Assembly: GCA_963806395.1 (NCBI GenBank)
Contig: CAWDYI010000003.1
Location: 1 to 64,000 of the forward strand
From: DASSUW01 sp963806395
Lineage (GTDB): Bacteria > Actinomycetota > Thermoleophilia > Solirubrobacterales > Solirubrobacteraceae
Direction of reading: 5' to 3'
DNA length: 64,000 nt
Both the position numbers and the translations under genes were made by a program. Below are positions 9,890 through 18,174 of the stretch, piece after piece. The notes beneath the pieces were generated by a model. It saw nothing but the letters and a program-made list of their open reading frames with translations. It had not been told where the DNA came from and did not search any database. The first letter of the stretch is position 1; every line of letters starts with the position of its first letter.

Positions 9890-11124
9890 CGCGGCGCGAA
9901 GGCGGGGCTCGCGGCTCAACGATCCGTCCAGACCTGCCGATAGGGCTTGAAGGTCAGGCCGTGTCTGACCCGCCCTCCGATCACCCCTCTTCCGTGTCAC
10001 CCGAAGACAGACTGATGCCCCCTACCGCAACCCCAGCCAGCACCGGTTCGGCGCCCCGCGAAGGGGGAGGCGCCCGCGAGCCCTATGCTGTCGTCGGCCG
10101 TGCTCGCAACGAGGGTCACGGTAAGCGTCTGACCGCTGCGTTCGAGGCGCTCGAGGTCTTCCCGGCGCTCGCCGAGTCGCGCAACCGGCTGCTCGCCATC
10201 ATCTCCGAGGAGCGCCCGTCGACCGGCGAGGTCGTGCGTGCGATCGAGTCCGACGTCGCGCTCGTCATCTCGGTGCTCCGCCTCGCCAACGGTCTCGACT
10301 CGCCGCGGCGCGGTCAGGTCGAGTCGATCGTCGGCTCCGTCGAGGTGCTCTCACCGGAAGCGGTGCAGGCGCTGGCCGCCAACGCCGAGACATTCGAGTT
10401 CTTCGAGCGCGGCAAGACCTGGGACGCAGCGCCGGAGCGTTTCCGGCTGCACGCCGTCGCGGTCCAGCGCGCCGCCGACCGGCTCGCCGCCGCCTCCAGC
10501 TACGCGCACCGCGACCGGCTGCTGGTCACCGCACTGCTGCACGACGTCGGCAAGCTCGTGCTCATGCACGCCTACCCGGGCTATCCGCGCCAGGTCCACG
10601 GGCCGGCGCGCACGCCGGAGGAACGGCTGCACTACGAGCGCCGCGAGCTGGGCGTCGACCATGCTCTGGTCGGTGGCGTGCTCGCCCGCCGCTGGAACAT
10701 GCCGAAGGCCGTCGCATCCGCGATCGAGCGCCATCACGCCGAGGACGCGCAGGGCGACGCCGCCTTCGTCCGCCTGGCCGACATGCTCGCGCACTACTCG
10801 CAGGGCTCGCCGGTGTCCTCCACCGAGCTGCTCAAGGCCGCTCGTGCGGTCGGCTTCGGCCCGAGCGAGCTGCGCGCGGTGCTCTACGACCTGCCGTACC
10901 CGAGCAAGGACCGCCCGCGCTCGGTCGAGCCGTGCCCGCTGTCCACGCGCGAGCTCGAGGTGCTCAAGCGGCTCTCCTCCGGCATGGTCTACAAGCAGAT
11001 CGCGTACGAGCTGTCGCTCTCCACGAGCACCGTCCGCACCCACCTGCACAACATCTACGGCAAGCTGGGCGCGGTCGACCGCGCCCAGGCCGTGCTCCAC
11101 GCCACCGAACGCGGCTGGCTCTAA
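9886..11124 (+). CDS. HDOD domain protein with C-terminal LuxR-type HTH
   Basis: This 412-residue protein fuses a signalling output domain to a DNA-binding domain. The HDOD region spans roughly residues 70-300 and keeps an HD-like pair at ~219 (LLHDVGKL) and a later HH (ERHHAED). Residues ~345-405 are a LuxR/GerE HTH (LSTRELEVLKRLSSGMVYKQIAYELSLSTSTVRTHLHNIYGKL, split here by position rather than quoted further). GGAGGAAGGGG sits 8-9 bp before the GTG start at 9886, which overlaps the gltX stop. The N-terminal ~45 residues look disordered, and an internal ATG at 10015 is an alternative start. The function is presumably transcription control by an unknown signal. Confidence 0.85.
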   Translation: MTRREGGARGSTIRPDLPIGLEGQAVSDPPSDHPSSVSPEDRLMPPTATPASTGSAPREGGGAREPYAVVGRARNEGHGKRLTAAFEALEVFPALAESRNRLLAIISEERPSTGEVVRAIESDVALVISVLRLANGLDSPRRGQVESIVGSVEVLSPEAVQALAANAETFEFFERGKTWDAAPERFRLHAVAVQRAADRLAAASSYAHRDRLLVTALLHDVGKLVLMHAYPGYPRQVHGPARTPEERLHYERRELGVDHALVGGVLARRWNMPKAVASAIERHHAEDAQGDAAFVRLADMLAHYSQGSPVSSTELLKAARAVGFGPSELRAVLYDLPYPSKDRPRSVEPCPLSTRELEVLKRLSSGMVYKQIAYELSLSTSTVRTHLHNIYGKLGAVDRAQAVLHATERGWL

Positions 11125-12275
11125 GCCGTCTGCGCCAGCCGGCGCAGGATCGTGGTCGCCGTGTCGACGGTCGGTAGCCGGCGCGTGTCCTCCGCCACCT
11201 GCCGCGCCGCCTGGCGGTACGACGGATCGGTGATCAGGCTCCTGACGGCGTCCGTCAGCCCATCGGTGCCCGGCTCGAGCGCGATCCCGGCACCGAGCTC
11301 GGCGACCCGGCGCGCGTTGTAGGGCTGGTCGGCGAACAGCGGCAGCACCACCATCGGCACGCCCGCCGCAAGGCCGGCGCGCACGGTCCCGTAGCCGCCG
11401 TGGCAGACGATCGCCGCCGCATGCGGCATCACGTCGGCCTGCGGGACCCAGCGCGCGACGTGGACGCTCGGCGGGAGCGGCCCGAGCTCGCGCGGGTCGC
11501 GATCGCGGCCGACGGTGACGAGCACGCGCACCGGCAGCATCGCGAGCGCGTCGATCGCGTCGCGGTAGACGCCGGGGAAGTAGTCCATCGTCGGCGCGAC
11601 GGAGCCGAACGTCAGGTACACCAGCGGCGCCTCGCCGTTCGGCCACCAGGCGGGCAGCGGCCGCGGCGGGTGGGCGTCGGGCTCGCGGAAGCGCAGTGCG
11701 TCGTCGCCCTCGGCCAGACCGGGATGCTCCATCGACGGCGGCGTGAGCGTGAAGTACGGCGTGTCGAGGAAGCGCTCGAGCTCGGGATCGGGCGCCAGGC
11801 CGAGGTCGGCGCGCACATCGTCGAGCGCGGAGGCGATCACGGGCCGGAACTTGAACGTGGCGGTGCGGAGGCTGATCCCCACGCACACGGCCGGCACGCC
11901 GGCGGCCTCCGCCGCGAGCGGCGCGGCGTTCTCGGTCTCCTCGAACATGACGAGGTCCGGGCTCCAGCGCTCGACGGCGTCGAGCACGTGCGGGTACGCG
12001 GCGCGGCTGTCGATGCGGATGAAGACGTCGCCGATCACGCGAGCGTTCGCGTCGTCGGTCGGGAGCCCGTCGGCCTCCGCGAAGATCTCCGCGCGCTTCT
12101 CCGGCGGCGGATCGGGGATCGGGTGATGGTCCATCCCTGCGGCCGCGATCATCGGGGCGGCGGAGCTCGGGGCGGCGACCAGGATCTCGTGGTTGTCTCT
12201 CAGGAGTGCCTTGGCAAAAGGTACGAGGGGGCCGAAGTGCCCGGCCCCCTTCCGGGTGCTGATCAGAATGCGCAT
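11121..12275 (-). CDS. GT1-family glycosyltransferase (MGT/UGT-like)
   Basis: The 384-residue GT-B protein starts MRILISTRKGAGHFGPLVPFA, the N-terminal acceptor-domain opening of macrolide/UDP-glucuronosyl-type transferases. The C-terminal donor site is CHGGYGTVRAGLAAGVP followed by LFADQPYNARRV (residues ~285-320). It transfers a sugar from a nucleotide donor to a small lipophilic acceptor; the acceptor cannot be predicted. It is convergent with the HDOD gene, and the stop codons share bases. No strong Shine-Dalgarno is seen before ATG 12275. Confidence 0.85.
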   Translation of the reverse strand: MRILISTRKGAGHFGPLVPFAKALLRDNHEILVAAPSSAAPMIAAAGMDHHPIPDPPPEKRAEIFAEADGLPTDDANARVIGDVFIRIDSRAAYPHVLDAVERWSPDLVMFEETENAAPLAAEAAGVPAVCVGISLRTATFKFRPVIASALDDVRADLGLAPDPELERFLDTPYFTLTPPSMEHPGLAEGDDALRFREPDAHPPRPLPAWWPNGEAPLVYLTFGSVAPTMDYFPGVYRDAIDALAMLPVRVLVTVGRDRDPRELGPLPPSVHVARWVPQADVMPHAAAIVCHGGYGTVRAGLAAGVPMVVLPLFADQPYNARRVAELGAGIALEPGTDGLTDAVRSLITDPSYRQAARQVAEDTRRLPTVDTATTILRRLAQTA

Positions 12276-12304
12276 AGGGAGCAACGACGCGCGCGGCGCC
12301 GGAA

Positions 12305-12655
12305 CTATTCCCGGGCGGCAACGCGCGAGCGCGACCACAACGCGACGGCGATCGCCACGCCGGCCGCGTCGATCAACACGTCGACGGGCGAGCCGTGGCG
12401 CCCTTCCACGAACGTCTGGTGGAACTCGTCGCTGACGGCGTAGGCGAGCGTGATCGCGATCGCGGCAGCCGGACTGCGCAGGCCAAGTGCCCGGTACCAG
12501 AGCCACCACAGCACCCCGTAGGTCGCCATGTGGACGAGCTTGCGACCGATCGTGTCCCACACCCCGAGACCGGAGTTGAGGTCTTCCTGGGCCGACAGGA
12601 AGAAGATCACGCCCATCAGCGCGAGGGGCGGCCCGAAGCGGAAGAGGACGCGCAT
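12305..12655 (-). CDS. VanZ-like membrane protein
   Basis: This 116-residue protein has about four membrane segments and the VanZ-family signature of an acidic/aromatic loop (AYAVSDEFHQTFVEGRHGSP) after KLVHMATYGVLWWLWY. VanZ proteins are associated with teicoplanin resistance or phosphotransfer-like roles, but most family members are uncharacterised. It lies 29 bp upstream of the glycosyltransferase on the same strand and is probably co-transcribed. Confidence 0.85.
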   Translation of the reverse strand: MRVLFRFGPPLALMGVIFFLSAQEDLNSGLGVWDTIGRKLVHMATYGVLWWLWYRALGLRSPAAAIAITLAYAVSDEFHQTFVEGRHGSPVDVLIDAAGVAIAVALWSRSRVAARE

Positions 12656-12685
12656 CGGCCGGTGATGGTGGCAGGATGAGGGGCG

Positions 12686-13078
12686 ATGCTCTCGATCACG
12701 ACGAAGTCCCCCTACGCGGTCCGCGCCCTCGCCGAGCTCGCCCGTTCCGGCGGCACTGCCCCAGTGCCGATCGGCGAGCTCGCGAAGCGACGCAACATCC
12801 CGGTCCAGTTCCTCGAGCAGCTGTTCGCATCGCTGCGGCGCGCGGGCATCCTGAAGTCCCAGCGCGGCGTCAAGGGCGGCTACACGTTCGCCCGCGAGCC
12901 GTCCTCGGTGACCGTCCTCGAGGTCGTCGAGCTGCTCGACGGCCCTCTCGGCGCCGGCGCCGAGTCGATCTTCGCCGACGCCGCCGAGGCCGCCCGCACG
13001 GTCCTCCGGAACGCCACGATCGCCGACGTGGTCGAGAGCGAGAACCGCGCCGCGGGCGCTCAGATGTACTACATCTAG
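12686..13078 (+). CDS. Rrf2-family regulator without cysteines
   Basis: This 130-residue winged-helix regulator has typical Rrf2 sequence: SPYAVRALAELARSG, IGELAKRRNIPVQFLEQLF, LRRAGILKSQRGVKGGY. It contains no cysteine, so it cannot ligate an Fe-S cluster as IscR or NsrR do. It therefore resembles CymR-type members that respond to protein or metabolite partners. cysK and cysE are in the window, so cysteine control is a possibility (inference only). It is divergent from the VanZ-like gene and overlaps the next gene tail to tail. Confidence 0.88.
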   Translation: MLSITTKSPYAVRALAELARSGGTAPVPIGELAKRRNIPVQFLEQLFASLRRAGILKSQRGVKGGYTFAREPSSVTVLEVVELLDGPLGAGAESIFADAAEAARTVLRNATIADVVESENRAAGAQMYYI

Positions 13079-13485
13079 GTCTCGAGCTTGTGGGCCCCGC
13101 GGCGGTGGGTCAGCCCGTCGAGCAGGATCTCGACCGGCGAGCGGCGGTTCGCCTGTTCGAGCTGCTCCCGGATCGCATGTACGTCGTTTGCGGCCTTGGA
13201 GGCCTTGGCCGCCGAGGTGACGGCGCGCCGGGCGACGGTGGCGGCCGTGCTACGGCGACCGACCGGCACGCCGAGAACTCTGCGACGGCGCAGCTTCAGC
13301 AGCCCGCGTCGCGGCGTGAAACGGGAGCCGAGCACCAATCCGCCGGCCAGGCCCGCTGCCGCCGCGCCGGCGGCGAGCGCGCCGGCCGGCGCCCGGCGCG
13401 CGGCTGCGGTGACCGCCCCGCCGGTCTTGGCGACCGCGCCGTTCGCGGCCGCGTTGCCCACCGGCTTCGATCGCGTGGTTGCCAT
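13075..13485 (-). CDS. basic protein, paralogue of the next gene
   Basis: The 136-residue protein has an Ala/Gly-rich hydrophobic segment (residues ~36-52), then a strongly basic patch and the motif RRRVLGVPVGR, followed by a helical tail. The block AAAAGxAGGLVLxSR...RRRxVLGVPV is shared with the gene immediately upstream, so the two are tandem paralogues. The family is not recognised. A membrane-anchored, nucleic-acid- or phosphate-binding role would fit but is speculative. Confidence 0.65.
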   Translation of the reverse strand: MATTRSKPVGNAAANGAVAKTGGAVTAAARRAPAGALAAGAAAAGLAGGLVLGSRFTPRRGLLKLRRRRVLGVPVGRRSTAATVARRAVTSAAKASKAANDVHAIREQLEQANRRSPVEILLDGLTHRRGAHKLET

Positions 13486-13488
13486 GTC

Positions 13489-14025
13489 CTAGTCCAGGAT
13501 CTTGCCGATGCGCTCGGCCTGGTCGCCGGCGCGCTCGAGGTCCTTCGAGACGTTCTTCGACGTCTTCGCGAACTGCTTGCTCGCCTGGCCGACGGACTTC
13601 GCGACGGACTTCGCGTCCAGTCCCGAGAGGCTCTTGCCCAGCGAGCGAGGAACCGGCACGCCGAGGACGGTCCGGCGGCGCGTGCGGCTCCTCAGCACCA
13701 GGCCGCCGGCGACTCCGGCCGCGGCCGCGCCGACGGCGACGGCCGGCCCCTTGGCCGTGCTCGCCACCTGCTTGATCGTCCCGGTCACGCGAGCGACGTT
13801 GCCGCTGCCGTTGGTCGACGCCGTCTTCGCGCGGCTCGGGCTGCTGCGCTTCGCCGTGCTCGACGGCGCGCGCTTCTTGGCGGCGGTCGAGCGGGCGGAG
13901 CCGTTGCGCGCGCTGGACGAGCGTGACGCGCTCGCGCTCTTGCGCGCGGTAGCGGACTTGCTGCCCGAGGCCTTCGTCGAGCTGCTCGACGGTTTGCGGC
14001 CACTGCCTTGCTTGGTGTTGGCCAT
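13489..14025 (-). CDS. histone-H1-like tail fused to hydrophobic/basic module
   Basis: The 178-residue protein begins with ~75 residues made almost only of Lys, Ser, Ala, Arg and Thr, resembling the C-terminal tails of bacterial H1-like proteins. Then come a hydrophobic Ala/Gly/Val segment (residues ~95-112), a basic RSRTRRRTVLGVPVPR block shared with the downstream paralogue, and an amphipathic Lys-rich tail. ATG 14025 is supported by GGTGGGGGAG just upstream. It is probably co-transcribed with 13075-13485 (3-bp gap). DNA binding is inferred from composition only. Confidence 0.65.
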   Translation of the reverse strand: MANTKQGSGRKPSSSSTKASGSKSATARKSASASRSSSARNGSARSTAAKKRAPSSTAKRSSPSRAKTASTNGSGNVARVTGTIKQVASTAKGPAVAVGAAAAGVAGGLVLRSRTRRRTVLGVPVPRSLGKSLSGLDAKSVAKSVGQASKQFAKTSKNVSKDLERAGDQAERIGKILD

Positions 14026-14139
14026 CTCCCCCACCTTTCGTCTCCGAAGGGTTCCGGGTGTTGGTCCTACCCACATGCAGCGGCGGAAATGCGGGGGCAA
14101 GCCCGTGCAAGCGGTGGTCCAGCGTGCAGAGCGGGTCGA

Positions 14140-14613
14140 CTAGCCGGGCTCCGCTGCCATCGGCGGCCCGATCACGGCCATGCCAACCTCGGCGCCGATG
14201 CTGCGAAGCTGGCCGGGGTCGACGGCGCCGGCGGGCAGCGCGGCGAAGCGGTCGAAGAAGCGCTCCATGCCGGAGGGCGTGAAGAGCACAAGGATCCGCG
14301 CGGGCGTCTCGCCGGCGTTCTGAAAGCAGTGCGGCGTCCCCCGCGGGACGACCACGAACGTGCCGGCGGGCGCGGCCGCGAACTGGTCGCCGAGTCGGAA
14401 CCGGAGCTCGCCGCCGAGCACGTACCACGCCTCATCCTCGGCGCCGTGGACGTGCAGCGGCGGCCCGTCTCCGGGGGCGATGACGTTCTCGAACGCCGTG
14501 AGGGCCCCGTTGGTCTGCTCGCCCCGCACCTTGAAGGTCAGCGGCCCTCCGGCCGGGCCCTCGATCGTGTCGCCCTCGCCGGGTCCCACCGCGATCGGGT
14601 CTGTTCCTGGCAT
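14140..14613 (-). CDS. cupin-domain protein
   Basis: The 157-residue single-domain cupin has both metal motifs visible: PLHVHGAEDEAWYVLGGEL (motif 1, two His and one Glu) and PRGTPHCFQN (motif 2, one His). It is likely a small beta-barrel metal-binding enzyme or sensor; the substrate is unknown. It is divergent from the PASTA lipoprotein gene across a 63-bp spacer that must hold both promoters. Confidence 0.85.
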   Translation of the reverse strand: MPGTDPIAVGPGEGDTIEGPAGGPLTFKVRGEQTNGALTAFENVIAPGDGPPLHVHGAEDEAWYVLGGELRFRLGDQFAAAPAGTFVVVPRGTPHCFQNAGETPARILVLFTPSGMERFFDRFAALPAGAVDPGQLRSIGAEVGMAVIGPPMAAEPG

Positions 14614-14676
14614 CGTCGTTTCCCCTCGTCTGTCGGTCGCGCGATCCTATGGTCCGGCTAGCCTGAGCGTGCCGTC

Positions 14677-15237
14677 ATGCGCGCTCTGCCCGTCCTCGTG
14701 CTCGCCTGCCTCGCCTTCCCTGCGGCGGGCTGCGGCGGCGACGGCGAAGAGCCGCGGGTGCAGGCGCCGCTTCCGCTGGTGCAGCTCGACGTGACCGCGC
14801 CGGATGACATGACGACGGTGCGGACCGGGGCGGTCGAGGTGCGAGGCACCGTGACTCCCGCGGGCGCGGCCGTGAAGGTGCTCGGGCGGCCGGCTACCGT
14901 CAGCGGCGGTGGGTCGTTCTCGGCTCGCGTGGCGCTCGAGCCCGGCGACAACGTGATCGATTTGATGGCGACAGCTCGTGGGCGGACGCCCGCGATGACG
15001 GCGTTCCGGGTGACCCGCGAGGTGCCGGTCGAGGTGCCCGACCTGGATGGCCTCGAGGTCGCCGCCGTCGAGGTGCGGCTCGGCGCCGCCGGGCTGGGCG
15101 TGGACGTCGAGCGCGGCGGTGGGCTGCTGGAGGAGCTGCTGCCCGGGGAGCCGGCCGTCTGCGAGCAGGATCCGGAGCCCGGTACGAAGGTGCGCCGCGG
15201 CACCACCGTCCACGTGATCGTCGCGAAGAGCTGCTGA
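14677..15237 (+). CDS. lipoprotein with C-terminal PASTA domain
   Basis: The 186-residue protein has a signal peptide ending in the lipobox FPAAGC, so Cys19 should be lipidated. A ~75-residue beta-rich domain follows (DVTAPDDMTTVRTGAVEVRGT, Big/Ig-like), then a PASTA domain from ~residue 121 (VPDLDGLEVAAVEVRLGAAGL ... PEPGTKVRRGTTVHVIV). PASTA domains bind muropeptides or beta-lactams and are normally the outer part of PknB kinases. Here the next gene, convergent, is a PknB-type kinase with no PASTA domain. Confidence 0.85.
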   Translation: MRALPVLVLACLAFPAAGCGGDGEEPRVQAPLPLVQLDVTAPDDMTTVRTGAVEVRGTVTPAGAAVKVLGRPATVSGGGSFSARVALEPGDNVIDLMATARGRTPAMTAFRVTREVPVEVPDLDGLEVAAVEVRLGAAGLGVDVERGGGLLEELLPGEPAVCEQDPEPGTKVRRGTTVHVIVAKSC

Positions 15238-15238
15238 A

Positions 15239-16780
15239 TCAGGTCTTCGGCTCGGCGGCGATCAGCTGGATCCGGGCGTCGCCGCGCTCGCGGATCACGC
15301 CGAACACGATCCGGCCCTCGTACGGATCGCCTTCATCGCGGTCCACCGTGTAGTTCCCGCTGGCGCGGCCCGCGCGGCCGCCGGACACCTCGAGGTCGTC
15401 GAGCTCATAGCCGCCGACCTTGCCGTCGAACTGCCGTGTGTACTGGTCGACCACCTCGTCGCGGCCGCGGCTCGCGCCCCCGGGGAGGATGCGCCGGACG
15501 TCACGGGCGAGCGTCCTGCGCAGCGCGGCCGGGTCCTCGGCGGCATAGGCATCCGCGAACGCCTGCGCCGCGTCACGCACCTCGCCCTCCGTCAGCGGGC
15601 CCGTCGCCGTCAACGAGCCGCCAGGGTCGTCGAACACCTGGCCCGCGAGCAGGCCGAGCGCGACGAGGGAGAGGAACGCCGCGACCGCAACGGCCGCCCG
15701 TGCGGGCCAGCGGCGCGGGCGGACGACGCGTACGGCCGCGGCCGGAGGCGCACCGCCGAGATCGCCGGCCGGGTCCGGGCGGCGGCCGCCGTCGAACGCC
15801 GTCTCCGGCTCCTCGCGGTGCGAGTCCGGATCCCACGAGGTCACGCCGGTCGCGTCGGGCTCAGGCGGCAGCACGGCGGTCGCGTCGCCGTTCCCCGAGC
15901 CGTGGTCGGTCGGCGCCGCCGGGCCGATCGCGACGCTGCGCTCGGACTCCGTTACCGGCTCGCCACGGGCCGCGGCGAGCGCCGCGCGGCCGAGGTCGCC
16001 CGCCGACGGGTAGCGCTGCTCGGGATCCTTGGCCAGCGCGCGTGCGATGACGCGGTCGAACTCACGCGGGGCGCCGCGCTCGGTCGGCATCGGCGGCGCG
16101 TCGTGCAGGTGGGCGAGCATGGTGGCGGGCACCGTCCCGTGTGCGAACGGTGGCCGGCCGGTGAGGGCGGCGAACAGCACGCATCCGAGCGAGTACACGT
16201 CGGCGCGTGCGTCGGTGCGCCCGCCGCGCAACTGCTCCGGCGAGCAGTACTCGACGGTCCCGATCCACTGTCCCGACTCGGTCAGGTGGGTGTCCGAGCC
16301 GGCCAGCCGCGTGAGGCCGAAGTCGCTCAGGTACGCGTGGTCGTCCGCCAGCAGCACGTTGGCGGGCTTGACGTCGCGGTGGACGAGCCCGGCGGCGTGG
16401 GCGGCGTCCAGCGCGGCCGCGACCTGCGCGACCAGCTGCGCCGCCCGCTCTGGCTCGAGCGAGCCGACATCGCGCAGCAGCTTGTGCAGGTCCGTGCCCC
16501 CGACGTACCGCATGACGAGGTACAGGAATCCGTCGTACTCGCCCGCCGCGTAGACGGGGATCACGTTCGGGTGGTCGATCGCCGCCGCCATCCGCGACTC
16601 GCGCTGGAAGCGCTCGCGGAACGAGCTGTCACCGGCGCGATCGGGCATCAGCAGCTTCAGCGCGACGGGCCGGCCGAGGCTCAGCTCGGTCGCGCGATAC
16701 ACCACGCCCATGCCGCCGCGACCGGCGACCGCTTCGATGCGGCAGCCGGCGAACTCGTCGCCTGGTTCTAGCTCGGCCAC
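15239..16780 (-). CDS. PknB-type Ser/Thr protein kinase with outer NTF2-like domain
   Basis: The 513-residue kinase has a Gly-rich loop GRGGMGVVYRA (20-30), catalytic-site Lys42, HRDVKPAN with Asp136, and DFG at 153-155. An acidic, Pro-rich linker leads to a membrane segment (~365-388). Outside is a ~110-residue domain (EVRDAAQAFADAYAAEDPAALRR...) that resembles SnoaL/NTF2-like folds rather than PASTA repeats. It starts at GTG 16780 (MAELEPGDEF). It probably senses an envelope signal and phosphorylates cytoplasmic targets. Confidence 0.92.
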   Translation of the reverse strand: MAELEPGDEFAGCRIEAVAGRGGMGVVYRATELSLGRPVALKLLMPDRAGDSSFRERFQRESRMAAAIDHPNVIPVYAAGEYDGFLYLVMRYVGGTDLHKLLRDVGSLEPERAAQLVAQVAAALDAAHAAGLVHRDVKPANVLLADDHAYLSDFGLTRLAGSDTHLTESGQWIGTVEYCSPEQLRGGRTDARADVYSLGCVLFAALTGRPPFAHGTVPATMLAHLHDAPPMPTERGAPREFDRVIARALAKDPEQRYPSAGDLGRAALAAARGEPVTESERSVAIGPAAPTDHGSGNGDATAVLPPEPDATGVTSWDPDSHREEPETAFDGGRRPDPAGDLGGAPPAAAVRVVRPRRWPARAAVAVAAFLSLVALGLLAGQVFDDPGGSLTATGPLTEGEVRDAAQAFADAYAAEDPAALRRTLARDVRRILPGGASRGRDEVVDQYTRQFDGKVGGYELDDLEVSGGRAGRASGNYTVDRDEGDPYEGRIVFGVIRERGDARIQLIAAEPKT

Positions 16781-16822
16781 GCAAGGATTGTGACGCGGAT
16801 GCCTGCGGGTACCCGCAGCGAC

Positions 16823-16849
16823 ATGGATCTCGGGAACCCTGCCTCCTTA
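16823..16849 (+). pseudogene. 5' fragment of PRC-barrel gene cut by IS element
   Basis: ATG 16823 reads MDLGNPASL and then enters sequence that I assign to the insertion element. The codons match the N-terminus expected for the truncated PRC-barrel gene whose 3' part is at 18265-18615. Joining 16849 to 18265, with the dinucleotide TA shared at both junctions, gives an in-frame MDLGNPASL-DPAAHLVLADGTPV. The exact junction is a model. Confidence 0.45.
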
Positions 16850-16865
16850 TCTGTGCAGGGCCCAG

Positions 16866-17157
16866 GCGTCAAGCGCGGGTCCGGTTGTGTGGTTGCAACT
16901 GTCGCGGGCGTCTGGTGGCGCGTGCGGGCGGTTTGCTGTGCGGGTTATGTGCGCGCGGGCGCCCAGCCTTATCTCGGTCCGCGGCCCGGGTTGGCGCCGG
17001 GCCGGCGACATGATGGTTGATGGGGTGATCCCGCTGGGGAAAGCGTTGCGGCCGCTCGGTCTATCAGGGCCGTCCACGCGGACGTGGCGGCAGGAGCATG
17101 GGAGGAGCCGGCCGCGGCGCATCGGTGTCAGTGAGGGCTGCGCGCGCATGACCGACT
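16866..17157. ncRNA. candidate guide (bridge/seek) RNA region of the IS element
   Basis: This is the ~290-bp non-coding end downstream of the transposase, where IS1111-type elements encode their guide RNA. It can form hairpins (GGCCCGG/CCGGGCC at 16983-17003; CGTCC/GGACG at 17071-17084). It contains CCTTATCT (16967-16974), identical to the left junction (16845-16852), and GGTCTATC (17058-17065), the reverse complement of the right junction GATAGACC (18261-18268). One guide in sense and one in antisense is what the bridge-RNA model predicts. The sense implied is the plus strand, opposite to the transposase, which is a weakness. No transcript evidence is available. Confidence 0.35.
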
Positions 17158-18174
17158 TCACGCCGGTTGCAGCGCCTCCTCGCCGAGTTCGCGCAGCGTG
17201 TGGTAGCTGCGCTTGAGCAGCTTGCGGGCGATCGACAGGCACGCGCGATTGGCGCCCAACCGCTCCGCCGTCTGCCGGTAGTAGTCGCGGTCGGGACTGC
17301 CGGCGCGCGCCGCCGATTGCGCGGCCTCGAACAGCGCCCACCGCAACGCGGGCGGCCCCTGGCGCGACAGGTGGCCGGGGGCGCGGCGCATGTCGGACTG
17401 GTGGACGGTGATGTCCAGGCCGCCGTAGCGGACGGCGTCGCGCGAGGAGGAGAACCGCCGCGCGTCACCGAGCTCGGCGAGGATCGTCACGGCGATCAGC
17501 TCGCCGATCCCGAAGTGGCGCATCAACGCTCGACACCCCGGCTGGCGGCGCGCATAGGCGCGCAGCTCGCGCGTCAGCGGCGCCAGCTGGACATCGACCG
17601 CTTCGATCATCGCCAGCGCGACCGTGACCTGCTCGCGCGCGCCTGTCGGCAGCGGCTGGGCGGCGAGCCACTGCTGCCCCTCGCCCGTCATCAGGTTGCG
17701 GCGCTGCGGGCAGCCGTGGTGATAGAGCACCGCCTGGATGCGCTGCTGCCACTCGCCGCGCTGCGCCGAGAGCGTGTGCCGCAGCCTCACCCGCGCGCGC
17801 AGATCGAGGATGTGCTCCGGTGCGATCCACGACTCCGGCAGCCGACCGATCATCAGCAGCTCGCGCAGATGCCGGGCGTCCGCGCGATCGCTCTTGGCCC
17901 GCTTCTTGTTCCCCCGCCGAGCCGCCGTCTCCGCCGGCTCGGCCAGATGCACGCCCGCCCCGACGGCCTGCAGCTCCTCGACCACGAACCGCCATCCCGT
18001 CGTCGCCTCCAGCGCCACCTCGAGCTCCCGGTCGCGGAAGCGCTCGGCGAACTCCCGCACGCCGGCGCGGTCCGCCGGCGACACGCGCGCACGCGAGACC
18101 TCCCCGGTCGACGTGTCCAGCCAGTCGGCGGTGATCTGCGCTCGATGCTGATCGAGTCCCATTACGATCGTCAC
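17158..18174 (-). CDS. IS110-family transposase
   Basis: The product is 338 residues. The N-terminal RuvC-like DEDD domain starts VTIVMGLDQHRAQ (Asp8), with ALEATTGW and KRAKSDRADARHLREL. The C-terminal transposase-20 domain contains the conserved Ser region (ARRFSSSRDAVRYGGLDITVHQS). GAGGAGG lies six bases before the GTG start at 18174, which decides this start over ATG 18162. Such enzymes recombine DNA under guidance of an element-encoded RNA. The coding sequence is intact, so the copy may be active. Confidence 0.93.
   Translation of the reverse strand: MTIVMGLDQHRAQITADWLDTSTGEVSRARVSPADRAGVREFAERFRDRELEVALEATTGWRFVVEELQAVGAGVHLAEPAETAARRGNKKRAKSDRADARHLRELLMIGRLPESWIAPEHILDLRARVRLRHTLSAQRGEWQQRIQAVLYHHGCPQRRNLMTGEGQQWLAAQPLPTGAREQVTVALAMIEAVDVQLAPLTRELRAYARRQPGCRALMRHFGIGELIAVTILAELGDARRFSSSRDAVRYGGLDITVHQSDMRRAPGHLSRQGPPALRWALFEAAQSAARAGSPDRDYYRQTAERLGANRACLSIARKLLKRSYHTLRELGEEALQPA

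Noticed and set aside
17148..17216. ATG 17148 (MTDFT) as the start of the interrupted PRC-barrel gene
   Set aside because: It lies inside the non-coding end of the IS element and would place the element boundary within the transposase stop. MDLGNPASL at 16823 fits the PRC N-terminus and the element length better.
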